A stretch of 64,000 nt of DNA from Amblyornis subalaris. Lineage: Eukaryota > Chordata > Aves > Passeriformes > Ptilonorhynchidae. The translations under genes were made by a program, and so were the position numbers. Location: positions 3,410,001-3,474,000 of the forward strand of contig JACAXG010000060.1 of assembly GCA_018881555.1 (NCBI GenBank), in the 5' to 3' direction. Positions 1 to 13,733 of the stretch are shown piece by piece (the stretch's first letter is position 1; every line of letters starts with the position of its first letter). The notes beneath the pieces were generated by a model. It was not told the DNA's origin. It made no database searches and was given only the letters and a program-made list of their open reading frames with translations.

Positions 1-1203
1 GTTGTCGTACATTTTTTATACACAGAGGATGAAATTTTATGTGGTGACTAGAAGGTGGTACCTGATGTGGGATGAGGAGATTAATTGACTTTAAAATGAT
101 TGTCTATGTATCAGCAAAAGTGTGTAGGGCACTTTACACGTGAAATAAGGAAATCTAACTCACAGTGAAAACTAAACATCTCNATCTCCAGCTCTGCATT
201 GATTTACATAGGCACCCAGCTTAGCCTGCCTATGCAGCTGCAGGAGACTTGGAAACCACTGGGCTTGATCCAGTAAGCCCCATATGGATGTTTAGAGACA
301 ATTGAGGTGCCCTTGGATAACGTGCCACGGCTGTAGCTGGTGCTGGAGTGGTCCAGGGTCCCCAGACACTGCTCCACCTGCCCAGCAGAGGATCCCTCTG
401 GCAGCATGAGAAAAAACCTGGTCCCCAGGTGGCTTTGGAAGTCTCTCTGGGTGGCTTTGAGCTCCTGCTGAGGTCAGAGGTTTGAGCTGCCCAGGTGTTC
501 AAGGTACCTGGGCTGGGTGACAGCTGGGGCAGGCAGCGGATACTGAGCTGGACAATAGGGTCAGAATTTTCCCTGGCATTGTTTTCACTTCCGGGACACT
601 ATGATAACACAAGGAACAATGATGGAGAGGACTGAAAAGTGAACTTAACACTCATTGTTTTCCCTCAGACAGGACTCAGCTGCAGCCTGGACAGTGGCTC
701 TGCCTGCATTCTTGCTGGTTATATTTTTCTAAGATGCTCATTATTTTAGGTGCCGAGTTGTTCAAACCCTGTCCTCCTTCACAGCTGNCCTTTCGGCAGC
801 TCTATGGATTGACAGTTGATTTTCCTTTACTTTTTACATGTGGGAATAAAAATTGGAGTATTGAAGAGTTCATTTCAACATTTACAAGACAGATGCATGC
901 TGGCAGAAGGAGTAGCTACACACATTATCCAGGACTCCTTATGGATTTTCCTAACCCTCTTGCTCTACCCAGCTCATGGTCTCTTCTCTGTCATGTCTTT
1001 CACCTGTTGAAAAGGTGCCTCTTGTGAGGTTTGGTGTGTCTACCCAGCTGAACTGACTGATGAGTGAGTCTGTTGCCAGGACAAAGCAGTATATGTCGTT
1101 ATTGTGAATGTCACACAGAGACAAATAAGTGTACTTTGGCAAACAAAACCCAAAAAGGGATTCCTTGGTATTTTGTTTGTTGGTTTTTAGTTTGGGTGGT
1201 TGA

Positions 1204-1290
1204 TTTTTTTTTTTTTTTTAAATTCTACTGTATTTGAACGCCCCTGCACTGGTAGTCTTTTTATTTATTTATTTATTTATTTATTTATTT
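1204..1290. repeat. Poly-T run and (TTTA)n microsatellite
   Basis: A 16-nt T run at about 1204-1219 is followed after a short unique spacer by roughly eight TTTA units at 1258-1290. This is ordinary simple-sequence DNA. A T run near such repeats can mark the tail of an antisense retroposon, but I see no element body next to it. Confidence 0.9.
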
Positions 1291-4173
1291 TCTTTCTCGC
1301 TTTAGAGGGAAAAATGTGAAAGAAAAGATGGAAAAATGTAAAATGATGACTTTTTCTCTCATGGAACAAACCAGAGCTGAATATTTTTAACCAATTCCCC
1401 TAACTCACATGGCTCTTTGCATCAGCAAAGAGTGTAAAAACACTTAACAGGTTCTTGCCTAGAAAAATACAGAGCAGTGAGCCCAAACTTTCCAGCTTGG
1501 TGGGTCATGATGTCATTGTGGTGTCAGGGTGGGCTGGATGCCAGACCCATTTTTCTTCTTTCTGACTGGATTTCCTGCCCATGCACCATACGGTCCATCA
1601 CTGTAAATCCCAACCCCTCATCAATGTATTGGCCAGCATAGGTCATTGGCTGCTGCTTGGGGATAGTGAGCAATCCCCAGCCCCAGCAATCCATAAGAGC
1701 AGATTATGCAAACATCTGTCAGGAGGGCTGTAGGTTTAGCATTTGATGGGGCTTGATGGCTCACAGCTTCCCATCAACCATATGGTTGTGCATGCTGCCC
1801 ACGACATTCTTGCCATTCCTGGGGAGCTCCCAGGAGGTGGCCATCACCAGGACAGTATTGCTGCCTGACCTCCACCACCCTCTTTCNGAGAAATGCCTTC
1901 AGAGCAGCCAGACAGAAGTGCACTGTCTGCTGTAGCTGCCCTGACAGTGGCTGGTACAACTCCTCCTTAGTCCTTCCCAAGAGAAAAGGTACCAGGAGCA
2001 GGCTGTGGATCAGGTAAATAGTCCTTGTAGTCTGTATTTGGTCCAAATATGACCTGAGTTTGGTATTTCAGATGTGGATGCCTCAGGACCTCTCCAGGTG
2101 ACTCACTAAGGTGCAACTAAAAGCAATGCAGAATGAGTGGAAAAGACCCACAACAACGAGACTTTTGGAGGAAGACAGGTATTGCTGGTGGACCTTGAGG
2201 TTTTTGTGACATCACCCTAAGGAGCTGAAGAGGTAGTGAAGAAGCTGCTCAAGAGGCAGGAGGAGACTAGACAGATGCCACCAAATTGGAGTGGGAAGCA
2301 GCACACCAGTTTGCTTCTGGAAAAGCAGCAAGGAAAAGCATTGAGGAGGAATGGGGCAGAGGTACAGGGAAAGGCAGAGCCAATGGGAACCACAAGAAGG
2401 TTTGGGATGTGATATAGGAAAGAAAGAAAGGTGGTGCACAAGGACCAGGCCTAGAGAGAACAAGGAAGGATTGAAAAGCCAGGAAAGGAGGTTATCTATT
2501 ATACNGGTTTATAGTTGTGATGGCTCGGGGAAGGATTATGGTTACCCTGTGAAATGAGTGTGAAGTGGCAGTAATAGCCCAGCAAGTGTGTGGGCCAGTA
2601 TGAAATCACAAGCTGGCTTTTAATCACTCTGAGAAACTTCTGGCTAGGATTAGTATGTTCATGACCAGAGCAGCTCCATTAGTTGCACCATCAGGGCGGG
2701 TGAGACAGTGTGCTGGCAGTGGCCAGAATGCAGGGANAATCAGGGATAGAGACCGAAACAAGTAACCTGAAGTGGGATCCTCCCTCAAAACCTCCAAGCA
2801 GTTCTTTGGAGGACCTCTCTGCTCTGCATGNACTCCGGGCAGGCCAGGGAGACTCGCCTCCCGCTCCAGCATCACAGCATCCTGTGCCAGCAACACAGTC
2901 CCAGGCAGTGAGGAGGGCAGGCAGGTGGGGTAGCCCACACCACCCTTTGCCATCTCACCTGCCTCAGTCATTAATGCCCTTGCCCCATCAGCACACACGA
3001 CTGAAAGTCTTGATCCCCTCACAGTTTTGTTCAGTCACATGGTTTGCAGAGAAAGGGCAACACAAGTGTCATCAGCATGTCTGTTGACCTCAGCTTGGTC
3101 CAAGCAGTACTCAAATTTGCAGGGTGCTTGGTGAGTGCATACTATGACAGCTGTTAAATGGTTTCCATGTGCTATTCATGTTCATGTTGTTCTTCCGACA
3201 GGTGATACCTTTTTTCCATTGAAATGGTATCCCCGCTTTGGCAGGCTTTGGGTCAGCAAGGAGGAGACCTAGCCTGTTCCAGTTAATTCTGTAATTGCCA
3301 TCTAACTGCTGACAGAAAGCTTTTGGGAAGCTTCTTAAGCAGCCTAATGATTTTACATTGTGTACACCTAGAGAAGCACTCAGCCTTTTCAGCTCTTTTG
3401 GTGCATTAACATGTCGTGTAATGAAACTATTCAGCTGAGATTAGAGGAAAGCTGTAGGGGCAGGCAGTGGGGAATTGGCCAGTCACAACTGTGTCTTCGT
3501 GACGCTTGTATTGCCAGGGTCACAGAAACAGAGGGAGTGGAGCATGAAATGAGTACATTGCTGAGAGTTTATTAACAAACCAAATTGATATTAAGCTATC
3601 TAACAGGAAGAATATGATTTTCCTCCAAAAGCCAGCTGTTGCAATGTCACCCTCCTATTCCTATAAAGTGCTTTCCGCCCCAAGATCTTGAACCACATCT
3701 TTATCTGAGCTCAATAAATGTCAGTGTAAATAGATGGCAATTTCTATTCCCTGACAGAAGCTCCCCCATGCCTTGTTATTAATTGTTTTTAAAAGTTGAA
3801 GTTAAGTAAGCAAAATTGCAATTGTTCTTCCCCTAATCTTCCAGCCAAGGGAGGGAATATTTATACAGATATTGCTCAGAGTACTTNAGAAAATATTTGT
3901 TTGTGGCTTTAAATAAATTTCCAACAGAGTCCCCCACGGGTTATTTCATAGTTCTGTGCTTAGGGAACTCAGCCACGGTAGAGGAGGACAGCCTTCTGCA
4001 ACTCCTCCAACTGCTGGGTGGCTTATGCTCATGTGAATAACTCCCAGAAGATTCAAGGGACTGCCTTTGTAAGCACAAGTAAAATTGCACATGGGTTTCA
4101 GAATTTATGCTAGAAAGCCTGGTAGAGAAAACTCATCAGAGAATGGAGTGGTTTCTCAGTGCTCCAAACAGAA

Positions 4174-4284
4174 GAAATTATATTTCTTTTGTTCTGTTCT
4201 TCTGTTTCCTTCCTTCCCTCCTGCCTCCTCATCCTCCTTGGCTTGCTTTCTCTTCCTTCTCTTCCTTTTCCCTCTTCTCCAACA
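4174..4284. repeat. Pyrimidine-rich low-complexity stretch
   Basis: The + strand is nearly all C and T with scattered G, arranged as CTTCC- and TCCT-like words. The short open frames across it, rich in Ser, Phe and Leu on one strand and in Glu, Arg and Lys on the other, come from this composition and are not genes. Confidence 0.75.
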
Positions 4285-7200
4285 CAGATAATTGAAAAAC
4301 TGTCATTCTGGAATTCCTTTGCCCCTGCAGAAGGCACTGAATAGTGATTCCAAAATAGCCCAGCCTTTTCTTTTAATCCATAATTCATCATCCTAAATTG
4401 ATGCTCCTCACTGCTNCCCTGAACAAAATGTCAGATGCAGCATAAAAAAAAGAAATCAAGCAAATAAAAAAGGGACCAAAGGAAATGCAGCAAACCCCAT
4501 GCATATCTGCAAAGAGAAATTATTTAATCCAGAAAGGCTCCTCAGCTCTCATACAGGAAATCTGACTTGTGCCATGTGTGTCACCGTGTATTAGGGAAAC
4601 GCAGGACTGGTCTTATCTCAAGACATGCTGTTGAGCGACTTATTGGCTGGAATAAAACAAAGACAGAGAAAGACACTAGAAAACAACTTTCTCTACCACC
4701 TGTACCTTCACAAGTAGGACTGCAGTGAGTAGCCAGGCCTGGTTCTGTCAAGGTTTTCTCCAGCCCACAGTAGACTCCTACCTGACTGTCCAGCTGACAC
4801 AAAGAACTGTGACCACCTGAGCCCAATGGCTCTGCCTGATTCATGTGAAATATTGTGGCAGCCATGGAAAAGCTGTGAGACTGGGACAGCAAAGTAAGAT
4901 GGGATCTGATGGGGGTAGTGGTAGTGCCTTCAGGTCCCTGAGACTTGTACCCAGTGCAAAACTCATCAAGCCTCTGAGCATGCAGGGTGTCTCGTGGTGA
5001 TACACGTCAGCCTGATGTCACATTAATGTGGGATTTCTTGAAAATGCCTTCAACTGGAAGGAATGCAGAAAGAGAGTTTCGTGGCTTTGGAAGCTGTAGT
5101 TTCTCTTCATCTCTGGCAGTAGTCTCCTGGAATAAGCTTCCTTCTGTAACCTGTGAAGCGCCACCAGCTTCAGGGCTAGGAGCAGACAGTTTGGACAGGG
5201 TTGTAAGAGCANACGGGTAGAAAGCCAGCCAGGCAACAAAGAATGCTGAGGGCTGGCATAGTTGAATTAATATGTACAAGTCTCCCTGCTTCCATTGATG
5301 TTGATGGGGACTCTTGCTATGATCTTCAGGGGAAACGGGATCAGGCTCACTTTTGGGAAGGGGAGATCAAAACTGGGGACAAATGCTTGTACATGTGATT
5401 GTGCCATGATTTGAATGTAGTTTGTTTTCCTGTGTTACTCATGTAAGGGTGCTGGAGAAGTCAGACTGAAAAAAAGGATTTTAAGTTCCCCCTGTCAAGA
5501 GAAAAGGAGTGGAGAAAGCCATGAGGTTAGTAAATGCAATAATTAGCCATTCATCCCACTTATCCCCTTAGGCTTGTGGCATTCCCTTTAGAGTTTTCCG
5601 TTATACACGCTGGTTTGAGTTAGTCTGGATGCTCCATTTAATGCCAGAGAAAAAAAATTACGATAAACATACTCAAAGCCTTTTAAAAACTTGCTCTGCT
5701 GTGAGAAAGAGAGGTTAAGTCCTTGATCCAGCAAGGTGTTTTAACATATGCCTTTATTTTAAGCTTATGAGTGGTCCCATTGATTTATACTCAAGAATTC
5801 TGCTGAAGAGGGGTCTTTGGCTTGTGCCTCAGCAGTGCAGCTACACACGTGCTTCACTTTTGGCATGTGTAGTCCTGTGACTTTCATGAGGAAACTCATG
5901 CGTTTGGCTGGCTCAGGCCNGAGGGAGAGTCTCCAGGAGGTGGACAGCATTGTGGCACAGCCAGGGTTAGAGGAAAAAATGTCCCAGATCTGTCTCTGTC
6001 CCGGTCATCACCTCTCTCTCAGCTTTTTACTCTGTTCAACTGCTTGTAGCTTTGGGATAAGCCATAGTGGTGAGAGAGTTTCCCGGGAAAAAAACCCACA
6101 AACTTCTACTCAACATTTTGGCCTTTGCAGTTCTGTCCTTCGCCAGACATGGAAAAGAAAAGATGTAGCCAAAAAGTTTAGAGGGTGAAAGAAAAGGATA
6201 CTATAAGTTTGGTTTTAATCAGGGAGAGAAGTTTTGGAAAGCAGAGAGGAAACAACAATTGGAGTCTAATTCTACTCCTTCTGGCAAAATACCACCCCTC
6301 ACAGCTCCGCATGACATCATTAAGTGTGGCTTTTCTCCAAGTTGATAGCAGAAGTGCCTGGCTTGTAGGTCTTGCTCAGATAAACCTGTTGCCAGTTTTG
6401 GGGCTAAAAGGGATTTCTCTCCCAGGTCAGCTGCAATGACTTGACTTCCCCCTCCTCTGCAGAGAGAGGCACAGTTTGCTCACACGGACCACTTGCGATA
6501 GTAGGTCAGACCTCCTCCCAGGGCCTTCTGTGGGAATAGCTTTCAGTCTTTTACTGCAAGACTTGAACTTACGATGGGACACCGANTATTGTAGAGTGGC
6601 GTAGACCATTCCTCTGTCTTGGGTCTCACCTCACATTGCCTGCAATGCTAGAGTTTGGGCTCAGCAGTCCCAAGATGGTCCCTTCCCACCCTTAGCCCTC
6701 TAAAATCCAGCTAGAGTGTGCATTGTGGGGAGGGAGACCCATTGCAAGCAGTGCCTGCTGGTGAGCNGGCAAGTAAACATTATCCCAGTAAGGGAGTAAG
6801 GTGGATACGTACGCAGGGTGTGTTTTGTCGATTCATTTTGACAGCTGGAATATCTTCTGTCTCACTGTCATTGCACAACCTCCCTGCTACTTTCAAAGCA
6901 GAGCAAAGCCTCTGTGTCAGGCATGCCACTAAAACTTTGGTGGGAGCTGAGAAGCCCAGGCAGCTTGAGCAAAGCACANGGAGAAATATCTGAGCATACT
7001 GGGATGTGGGAATGCTGGGGAAAGGATGATGGAGTTGTCTGAGATTCCAGATTCTTGGGCCTGGCCCAAGGCTTTACGCTTTGTTTATACAATAGCAATC
7101 CCAAGCACTTCACGTGATAGATCCCTAGTGATACATTTAGGGGGGGTTACACTGATTTACACTGCTTGAGGCCTTGGCCTATATTTTCCACAGNATTTTC

Positions 7201-10200
7201 CAAAATTTGCTAATGAAAAATACCAGAGTGGTCTGATCAGTGCAGGGTTAGGTTACCTCAGTGCGCGGGATGAAGAATGCAGGGAGCCCCTCTACCCAGT
7301 CTCCCCCAGAGAAGCCCTGGGTGAAATCTCTTCCAGCCTGCTGAGAGTTGCAGGATGAGGTCTGTAGGCATGGGAACACCAGGAGTTTATCTGCTGGCTC
7401 TCACACCCTATGGAAGACTGTCTGTAACNCACTCAGCTCCCACTTTCAAAAGCTGTGGGACACCCCTCAACAGGCATAGGACTTAAAAGTCTCGACACTG
7501 ATTAACTCCTTCAGGCCCAAAGAGCACCCCGGAGATACCCTTCTCCCGTTGCCTAAATTTACCTCCGGGTGTGGCAAAAATAACCTGACAGTGCAATAGA
7601 GCCTGCAAGATCTCAAGCCCCAAGTCAGATGAAATAACAGTTGGATCTAGACTTATTCTCCATGTTCCTGCTGCTGTACAGCTCAGAAACAGGCACTGCT
7701 TTTGCCAGTACCTGCTGGGGGGAGTCATTTGGCAGGAGATAGGAAAAAGAGGTGAGGAGATCCTCTCTGCACTGATAGAGCCTTGGACCCACTTTTACAT
7801 AGGAACAGCCTTAGCAGGTCAGCCACAGGATCCAATTTGCCCTGGTTCCTGTTCCCAGCAGTGGCACTAGTTGGATGTCACATTTGTGACCCTCATCACT
7901 CTCTGTTTCCTTGTCCAGAGCTTCCCTGTGAGGTGCTGTGTTCTTTTGAGTAAGGAACTGNGCAAATGTAGGTAGCATCTGAAGATTGCTATCCAGGTAG
8001 GGGGAATTTGCTTGCNCTGAGTTTATGGATCAATGGAGAAAGGGTGTAGGAGGAGAAAAGGCAGGATGAGAGCTAAGTGTGCAATCTAAATCAGAATGTT
8101 TGTCAGGNTTTTGAAGTCTGTGTAAACCATATTATTAATATTTAAACAAGGCTTGCTTTTTTATGTTTTTCTTTCTTTTTTTTTTCCTCTCTCCTGCCTT
8201 CCTGTTACAGGATTGCAAATGGGCTTATTTTTTTGCTGTTACTAATAGCAGCAGAAGTGATTTATATGCACATTGGGAGAAGTGCATCTGAAAAGAAAAA
8301 ACATCCATCCTTTCTTCCACCTGTATACAAACTTACTCTCTTTTCTTCTTCCTTCTGTCAGGGCTCAAACACACAATGGACTTAGTGTGGTTTCTGGAGC
8401 TGCAAGGGTAACTTGATCAGGTGTCCAGGCCCAAGAAGAGCCCACCTTTACATTGTTCAAAGCAAAAGGTCCCTCTTTTTGTTTCAGGAGCTGGGAAAGG
8501 CTGAGATGTTAGGAATATTGTCTGCCTACAGGCAGTGAGGTTTCCTCTGAAATTCACTGCTCTGGTTAGAATTTGCCTTGCAGATTTTCACCTGGAATTC
8601 ATTTTAATGATTCCATCATGCAAGCTCTGCCAAAACAAGTTTATAATGGGAACATTGTCTTCATCTAATGGGAGCAATGAGAGGGCAGTATCAATGCCTG
8701 TGAATATTTAAGCTTCTTTGGGCTATTTTGGTATTGGAAATCTGAAGGTCTTCCTCAGCATCAGGCTGAAGTGTGGTGGCAGGGCTGTGGGCGGCACCTG
8801 TCCCTGTGATAGAGCTGCTGGAGAGGGAGGCACAGACTGTGGCCAGACGAGCCCTGCAGTCAGTAGTCTTCCCCAAAGGCTATTCTGTGCAAGCAGTTCA
8901 TAAACAAGTATAGAAAAACTCACCACCAGCACTGTGTTTGCACTGTGGAAGAAGGGGCAGGCTTAACTGAACAGGACTTTCAAAGGTGAAACAAATGGCT
9001 GTGGAAAGGCTTTGTCAGGTTGGAACACATGAAGTTGACAGCAAATACTGTACCTGATTTTGGTGGGAGGATTTTCTCTTTGAGGCTGGCAAAGGTATGT
9101 TAATGAGTATCATTAGAATTGGATAACGATGCACGTCTATGTAGGGTTGCCTGACTCTCTTGCTGTGCTTTCAAGCTGAACATATGTTTTCAATTATTAA
9201 CATGATTAATGGGAATGAGGTGACTTGAATCCCAATGAACTCTATCTTGCCATCACACTCAAAACCTTCAATATGGGTATGTTTACACAGTGTGGAAGTG
9301 CATGATTTCCTTCATCAGGAGGGGTCTTGGGAGGTCCGGGTGTCTAACTCTTGACAAATGTAGAGGTCCACAACTAGAGCCACTTGCTGTATTCAAATCC
9401 CTGGATTCCTGCCCCTGCGTGTCCAGGAGTATGGGATATGGAAAGTGCTGTGCAGAAGCCAATTCTTACTGTGCTGCCTCAGTTTGGCCTGGGTTTTGGT
9501 CACAAGTCTGAGAAAGTTTGGGAAACATGAAACCACCTTCTCCCCATCATCATCTGGAACAACCTCTGGGATGCAAAAATCTCTGATTCAGCTGAGACTC
9601 TCCCACTGTTTTGTGTGGGCCCTAAACCTCCCTCTCCGTTCTTGGTGGGCAAATTTTGCTAAGGTTTTTGGGAAGGGAGTAAGGTTGAGGATCTAGAACA
9701 AGAAAAACAGACATTGGAAATTCTTTCAATGTTAAATTTCTCTCCAGCTGCTAGACCCAGGGATCATCATTATACTTGGACCTGTTTTTCCCCCCATCAG
9801 TTAAGTCCTGGTCTAATTCCTTCTGACATAAATATACATCACTCATCCCAAATCTGAAATAATATATCTGCAAGTGAGTCATTCAGCCCCTTAACAAACA
9901 AGGGTCAAAGCAAAATTGTACAGAATGAGCGTATTTGTCAAAATCCAATGTAGAAATGGACAGAGGAACACTCTCCTTCAGATCAATAGAAACAAANCAG
10001 TGCCATGAGCACTGGAACCAGACTTCCCATTGGTTTGGGTCTGGTGCTTGACTGAAAGTTCCCATTTAATTTTCCTAGGGTTGCTAGAGTTTCAAATTTG
10101 CTGTTTCTTGCAGATTCTGGGTGTTGAAGTGGTAGGTTCATACCACAGCCTTTGCCTCAGTCACAATACAGATTGAGGCATTCTCCTGTGTCTCGATGCA

Positions 10201-10386
10201 TATTTTTGTTGATTCTGTAAGAAAGTAGCTANTTCCAGGTAAGCTTGGAGCTGCTAAAAAAGGTTTGAGATTGCAAGGAGAGCGAGCAGGCAGAAGGANA
10301 ATGAATTCTTAAATCATTTTTTTCTTTGGGAAATGTGACTAAAATTGCTGTACAGTGCAGGCGCAGATGGTTTTCACAGTACCAGC

Positions 10387-10785
10387 AGTGTGTGCACATG
10401 TGTGTGTGCAGATAGACATACAGTATGAGTTAACATCAGGAAGCTGTGTGACTAAATCTCCTTCTTAGTTTTGAAATATTCTATATATGTGTAAATATGT
10501 GTATATACACATAGGCAAAAATGATATCTTCCTGTCTGCCTCTACACATATACGTGTGCATTTTTCTGTCTANGCATCCTCTATATATTTAGACGGAATG
10601 TACAGCATGGTTGAATAGGCTGATACATGATTATTCGTCTTACTACACTTCAGTCATATTCTTTTCAGATTTACCAAATCAAACAAATAGGTTGCATATT
10701 GGGGCTCCTGAATTCAGCCACAGGAGAGTGTGAGGGNNGNGNGTGTGTGTGTGTGTGTGTATTAGTGTATGTGAGTGTTTGTGTG
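10387..10785. repeat. GT/AT-alternating region with (GT)n
   Basis: Alternating purine-pyrimidine DNA is concentrated here. There is a GTGTGCACATGTGTGTG-like stretch near 10387-10409, a perfect 12-bp palindrome GTGTATATACAC at 10499-10510, and a (GT)n run at 10741-10760 with several N bases at its left edge (10737, 10738, 10740, 10742). The Ns suggest that the repeat length or sequence was poorly resolved. Confidence 0.8.
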
Positions 10786-13690
10786 CAGTAGGTGATGTAC
10801 ATATTACAAAAGCAGTAAGGCCACCCCAAACAAGCACCTATGGTCACTACAACCTGAGCATCTGTATGCTAGCTGATGGTCCAAGTCACCTGTTCACGCT
10901 CGATCTTTCTGGGAGGAATTTTACTGTTAGCAAATGTGAGAATTTGTGTCACAGGAATAATCTGCAAATGGTTATGGGTGGTATTTCCCTGCGTGAGTCT
11001 AACTGGGATCTGCATGAATAAAAACTTGCCCAGTAACAAACTATGAGTCCCCAGACTGTAAAAACTTANAACTGGATTTGCACTCAACTGCTGTTTTGTT
11101 TGGGTGAGCTGCCATGACAGAGTAGAACGTTACCAGTTAACNGATGGCATGCTAGTAGAAGTTATGGACTCAACACCGTCACTGNTACAGGTGTACAATC
11201 ACACAGAAGTTGCTATCAAACAGCAACAATTTCTGGTAATTGCCAAGCACAGCGAGGGGCAGCAATGCTCCATATTCCATTATCCATTCTCCCAGACATC
11301 CACTTTTGCTGAGAAAGGGATTTTAGAAACAGAACCTATACTTAAGGTCAATTGAAGTCTGAAGAGATTCCAATTTTTTTTTAAGTTGCCATTATTCAGC
11401 GTAATGCACCACTTTGAGCATCTGGAAAAGGCAAGGGAGGGGAGGGAGCTCTTTTGCTGGGAGCATGAGCAGGTGTCTGAAAGTGAAGCAGTTGATTTTT
11501 GGTTGGGACAAAGCAGGCCCAAACTGCAACCTTAAATGAAAGCAAACTGCAGTTTGTGGGAAAGCAGGTGCCAGACTGTGAGCCACTTTCTGCATGACAT
11601 TTCATCGTCATCAACTGGGCTGAAGAGGTTACTTATGGCAGATAATGGAATTTCAAATGGGAAAGAGAAGCTACTTTAGCAAAGGGTGATGAGGTGTTTC
11701 AGGCTGTAGGGCATGCTTTTGTGGCTACCAGGGTAGGTCCCAAGAGACATCTTCCACTCCTGCATCCTTGGCTGCCTCTACCTCAGAGAAAGCCATGCGT
11801 GTGCTTTAGCAGGACCTGATGAAGAGGACTGACTCCTTCATGCTTGTCTTGTTTTTCTCTATATAGTATGAAGTAAATAACACACAACAGCCTGAGTTTT
11901 AAGAACAAATGCTCATCATCTGAGAGATGCCCACAATTAAAGATGAGCAGATGCAGTCCACTGTGGGTTGTGTAGCAGTGTTAGCTGGCACCTAAACAGG
12001 TTGCAGGGTTTGTCACCCTATTTTGGTACCATTATTTTGCCGGCAAATTTTCAAAAGCCTTTATGCCAAATCTTTGTATTTTATTCTCAGCATCAGATTA
12101 ATCTGTCAGTTGGGCTTTTATTTGACACTGCCAGAACCTCAGTTCTTGAAATACCTAAAGAAGATGGAGAAAGGGGGATTTCCAAAGACAGGTCTGGGAA
12201 CTCATCGACCAGACCAGGGCATAGTATTCAGTGGTGTAGGAACTGCTGAGACCCCAAGTCACCCTACTTAGGACCTAGTGCCCTGAGATGTGGGCTGTGA
12301 GCTATGGTGGTGAGGAAGGAGTGGAGGCTTGCTTCATCCCAGCCCTCCTTCCCCAACACTTTGGGTGGGCTGGCAGCCCCCGCTGAGTGGCTGAGGGAGA
12401 GCTGAGGGAGCAGTATTGCACTCATCCAGTAGCTGCTGTGCCCAAGCCTGCCTTCTCCATGCTTCAGTCACAGCTCTAACTCTCTTCCAGAGCGAATGAA
12501 GATAAACTGAATTAGGGGCTCTCTATTTCTGAATGAGAGTATTTAATCCGCTGCTGGTTATGTGTCACCACCTAATCCCCTTCCAAAGATGAATCAACGC
12601 AATTCTTCTGGATGTCCCCATATCAACCAGCCCTGACCACGACTATCTTCCATGCCTAAGGTGGCAGGAGANATAACCAAGTTTAAGACCTCTGGAGCAA
12701 CTGACGACTGGAGGCAGACATGAGGCAAGGCAGTAACTTACTTCTCGAAAACCCCATGAAGACTTGTGAAAACCCCTGTGTCTGTGTCAGCAGAGGCATT
12801 TGGTGGCTTCAGCAGGGGAGTGAGAGCCAGAAGCCTGTGGGTGCTGGTGTTGGCTCATGCTCAGCTCCATCACTTCACACGCCCGGAGCACATTCCTCCA
12901 GCTGAAGGCAGCACCATGAACAAACCCACATTCTTCTGCCCACATTGTTTCCAGCTGCAGTAAATTTTAAGCAAAATCAGACACTGTTTAACAAGGAAAG
13001 TTTACTTCTTTTGCTTCTTCTTGCAGGTTTCAATTTGTAAACCGTACTTGAACCTCTGTATTGGAGTATTCTACCACTACAACATGGCAGACTGTCAGTA
13101 CAGTGCGGTACTTTGATGAATGCCAGAAGAGACATTGTGATCTGGAAGCATACCAAGACCTGAAATTCAGTTCTGAAAGTACTGTGCAAATTTGCCTAAA
13201 ATGTAGATGTATATCGGTTCTGTTGTAACACTGACAATCTTGTATTTTTTTCTTGCGATAGAATGACACAGAGAATAAACAGTTTGTTACTGCGGTGCTG
13301 CTATTAATGAGGTTCAAACCCAGCCAATTCAGACAGAAGAATCTTCACTGCAGACTGTTAGAAGGGTGGTAAAAACAATGACAGTTTTGCTGCTGGAAAC
13401 TACATCTAGAACATCGCAGCAGGGGACCTGAGTCATATTTTATGTACTTTTGAATTAAATGTTTGTTTGAGAGTGCTATTTGAATGCCACCCCCTGAAAA
13501 GTCAGTAACTGCTCATACAGGACAGAACAGGGATGCATTTGGCAACCATCTCTGTAGCCCCCAGTAAGAATGTGTTGTAAACCTCTATGTGATGCACAGA
13601 GGGTAAGAGTGGTTGCATAGATGAAGAGGTGCAGCTCTTTGAGGAGCAGTATTGATGATTTTGTTTCATTTAGGAAAATCCTGGGAATAT

Positions 13691-13733
<43 letters not shown>
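13691..13733. repeat. (TAG)n trinucleotide microsatellite
   Basis: About fourteen perfect TAG units run without interruption. One forward frame reads it as a poly-valine stretch inside a 129-codon open frame at 13621-14010. That frame is an artefact of the repeat and has no recognisable domain. Confidence 0.95.

Larger units (their letters stand above)
1..13690. other. Intergenic DNA, far upstream of GALNT2
   Basis: No gene is supported here. The open frames are short (132 codons or fewer), overlap on both strands, and show no domain or motif I recognise. The stretch has moderate GC, few CpGs, simple repeats (listed separately) and about 27 isolated N bases. Polypyrimidine-AG sequences near 8165-8210 and 13000-13026 resemble splice acceptors, but no matching open exon and donor follows. 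In human, the next gene upstream of GALNT2 is URB2, several hundred kb away, so a long gene-free stretch is expected. A noncoding RNA cannot be excluded from sequence alone. Confidence 0.6.

Noticed and set aside
8165..8210. Polypyrimidine tract ending TTACAG, like a splice acceptor
   Set aside because: The downstream sequence has no supported exon or recognisable coding content. Such tracts are common by chance.
13030..13317. 95-codon minus-strand frame and a plus-strand exon-like stretch
   Set aside because: No homology was recognised and the plus frame has early stops.
13305..13320. GGTTCAAACCC resembling a tRNA T-loop (B box)
   Set aside because: No A box at the right distance and no cloverleaf could be found around it.
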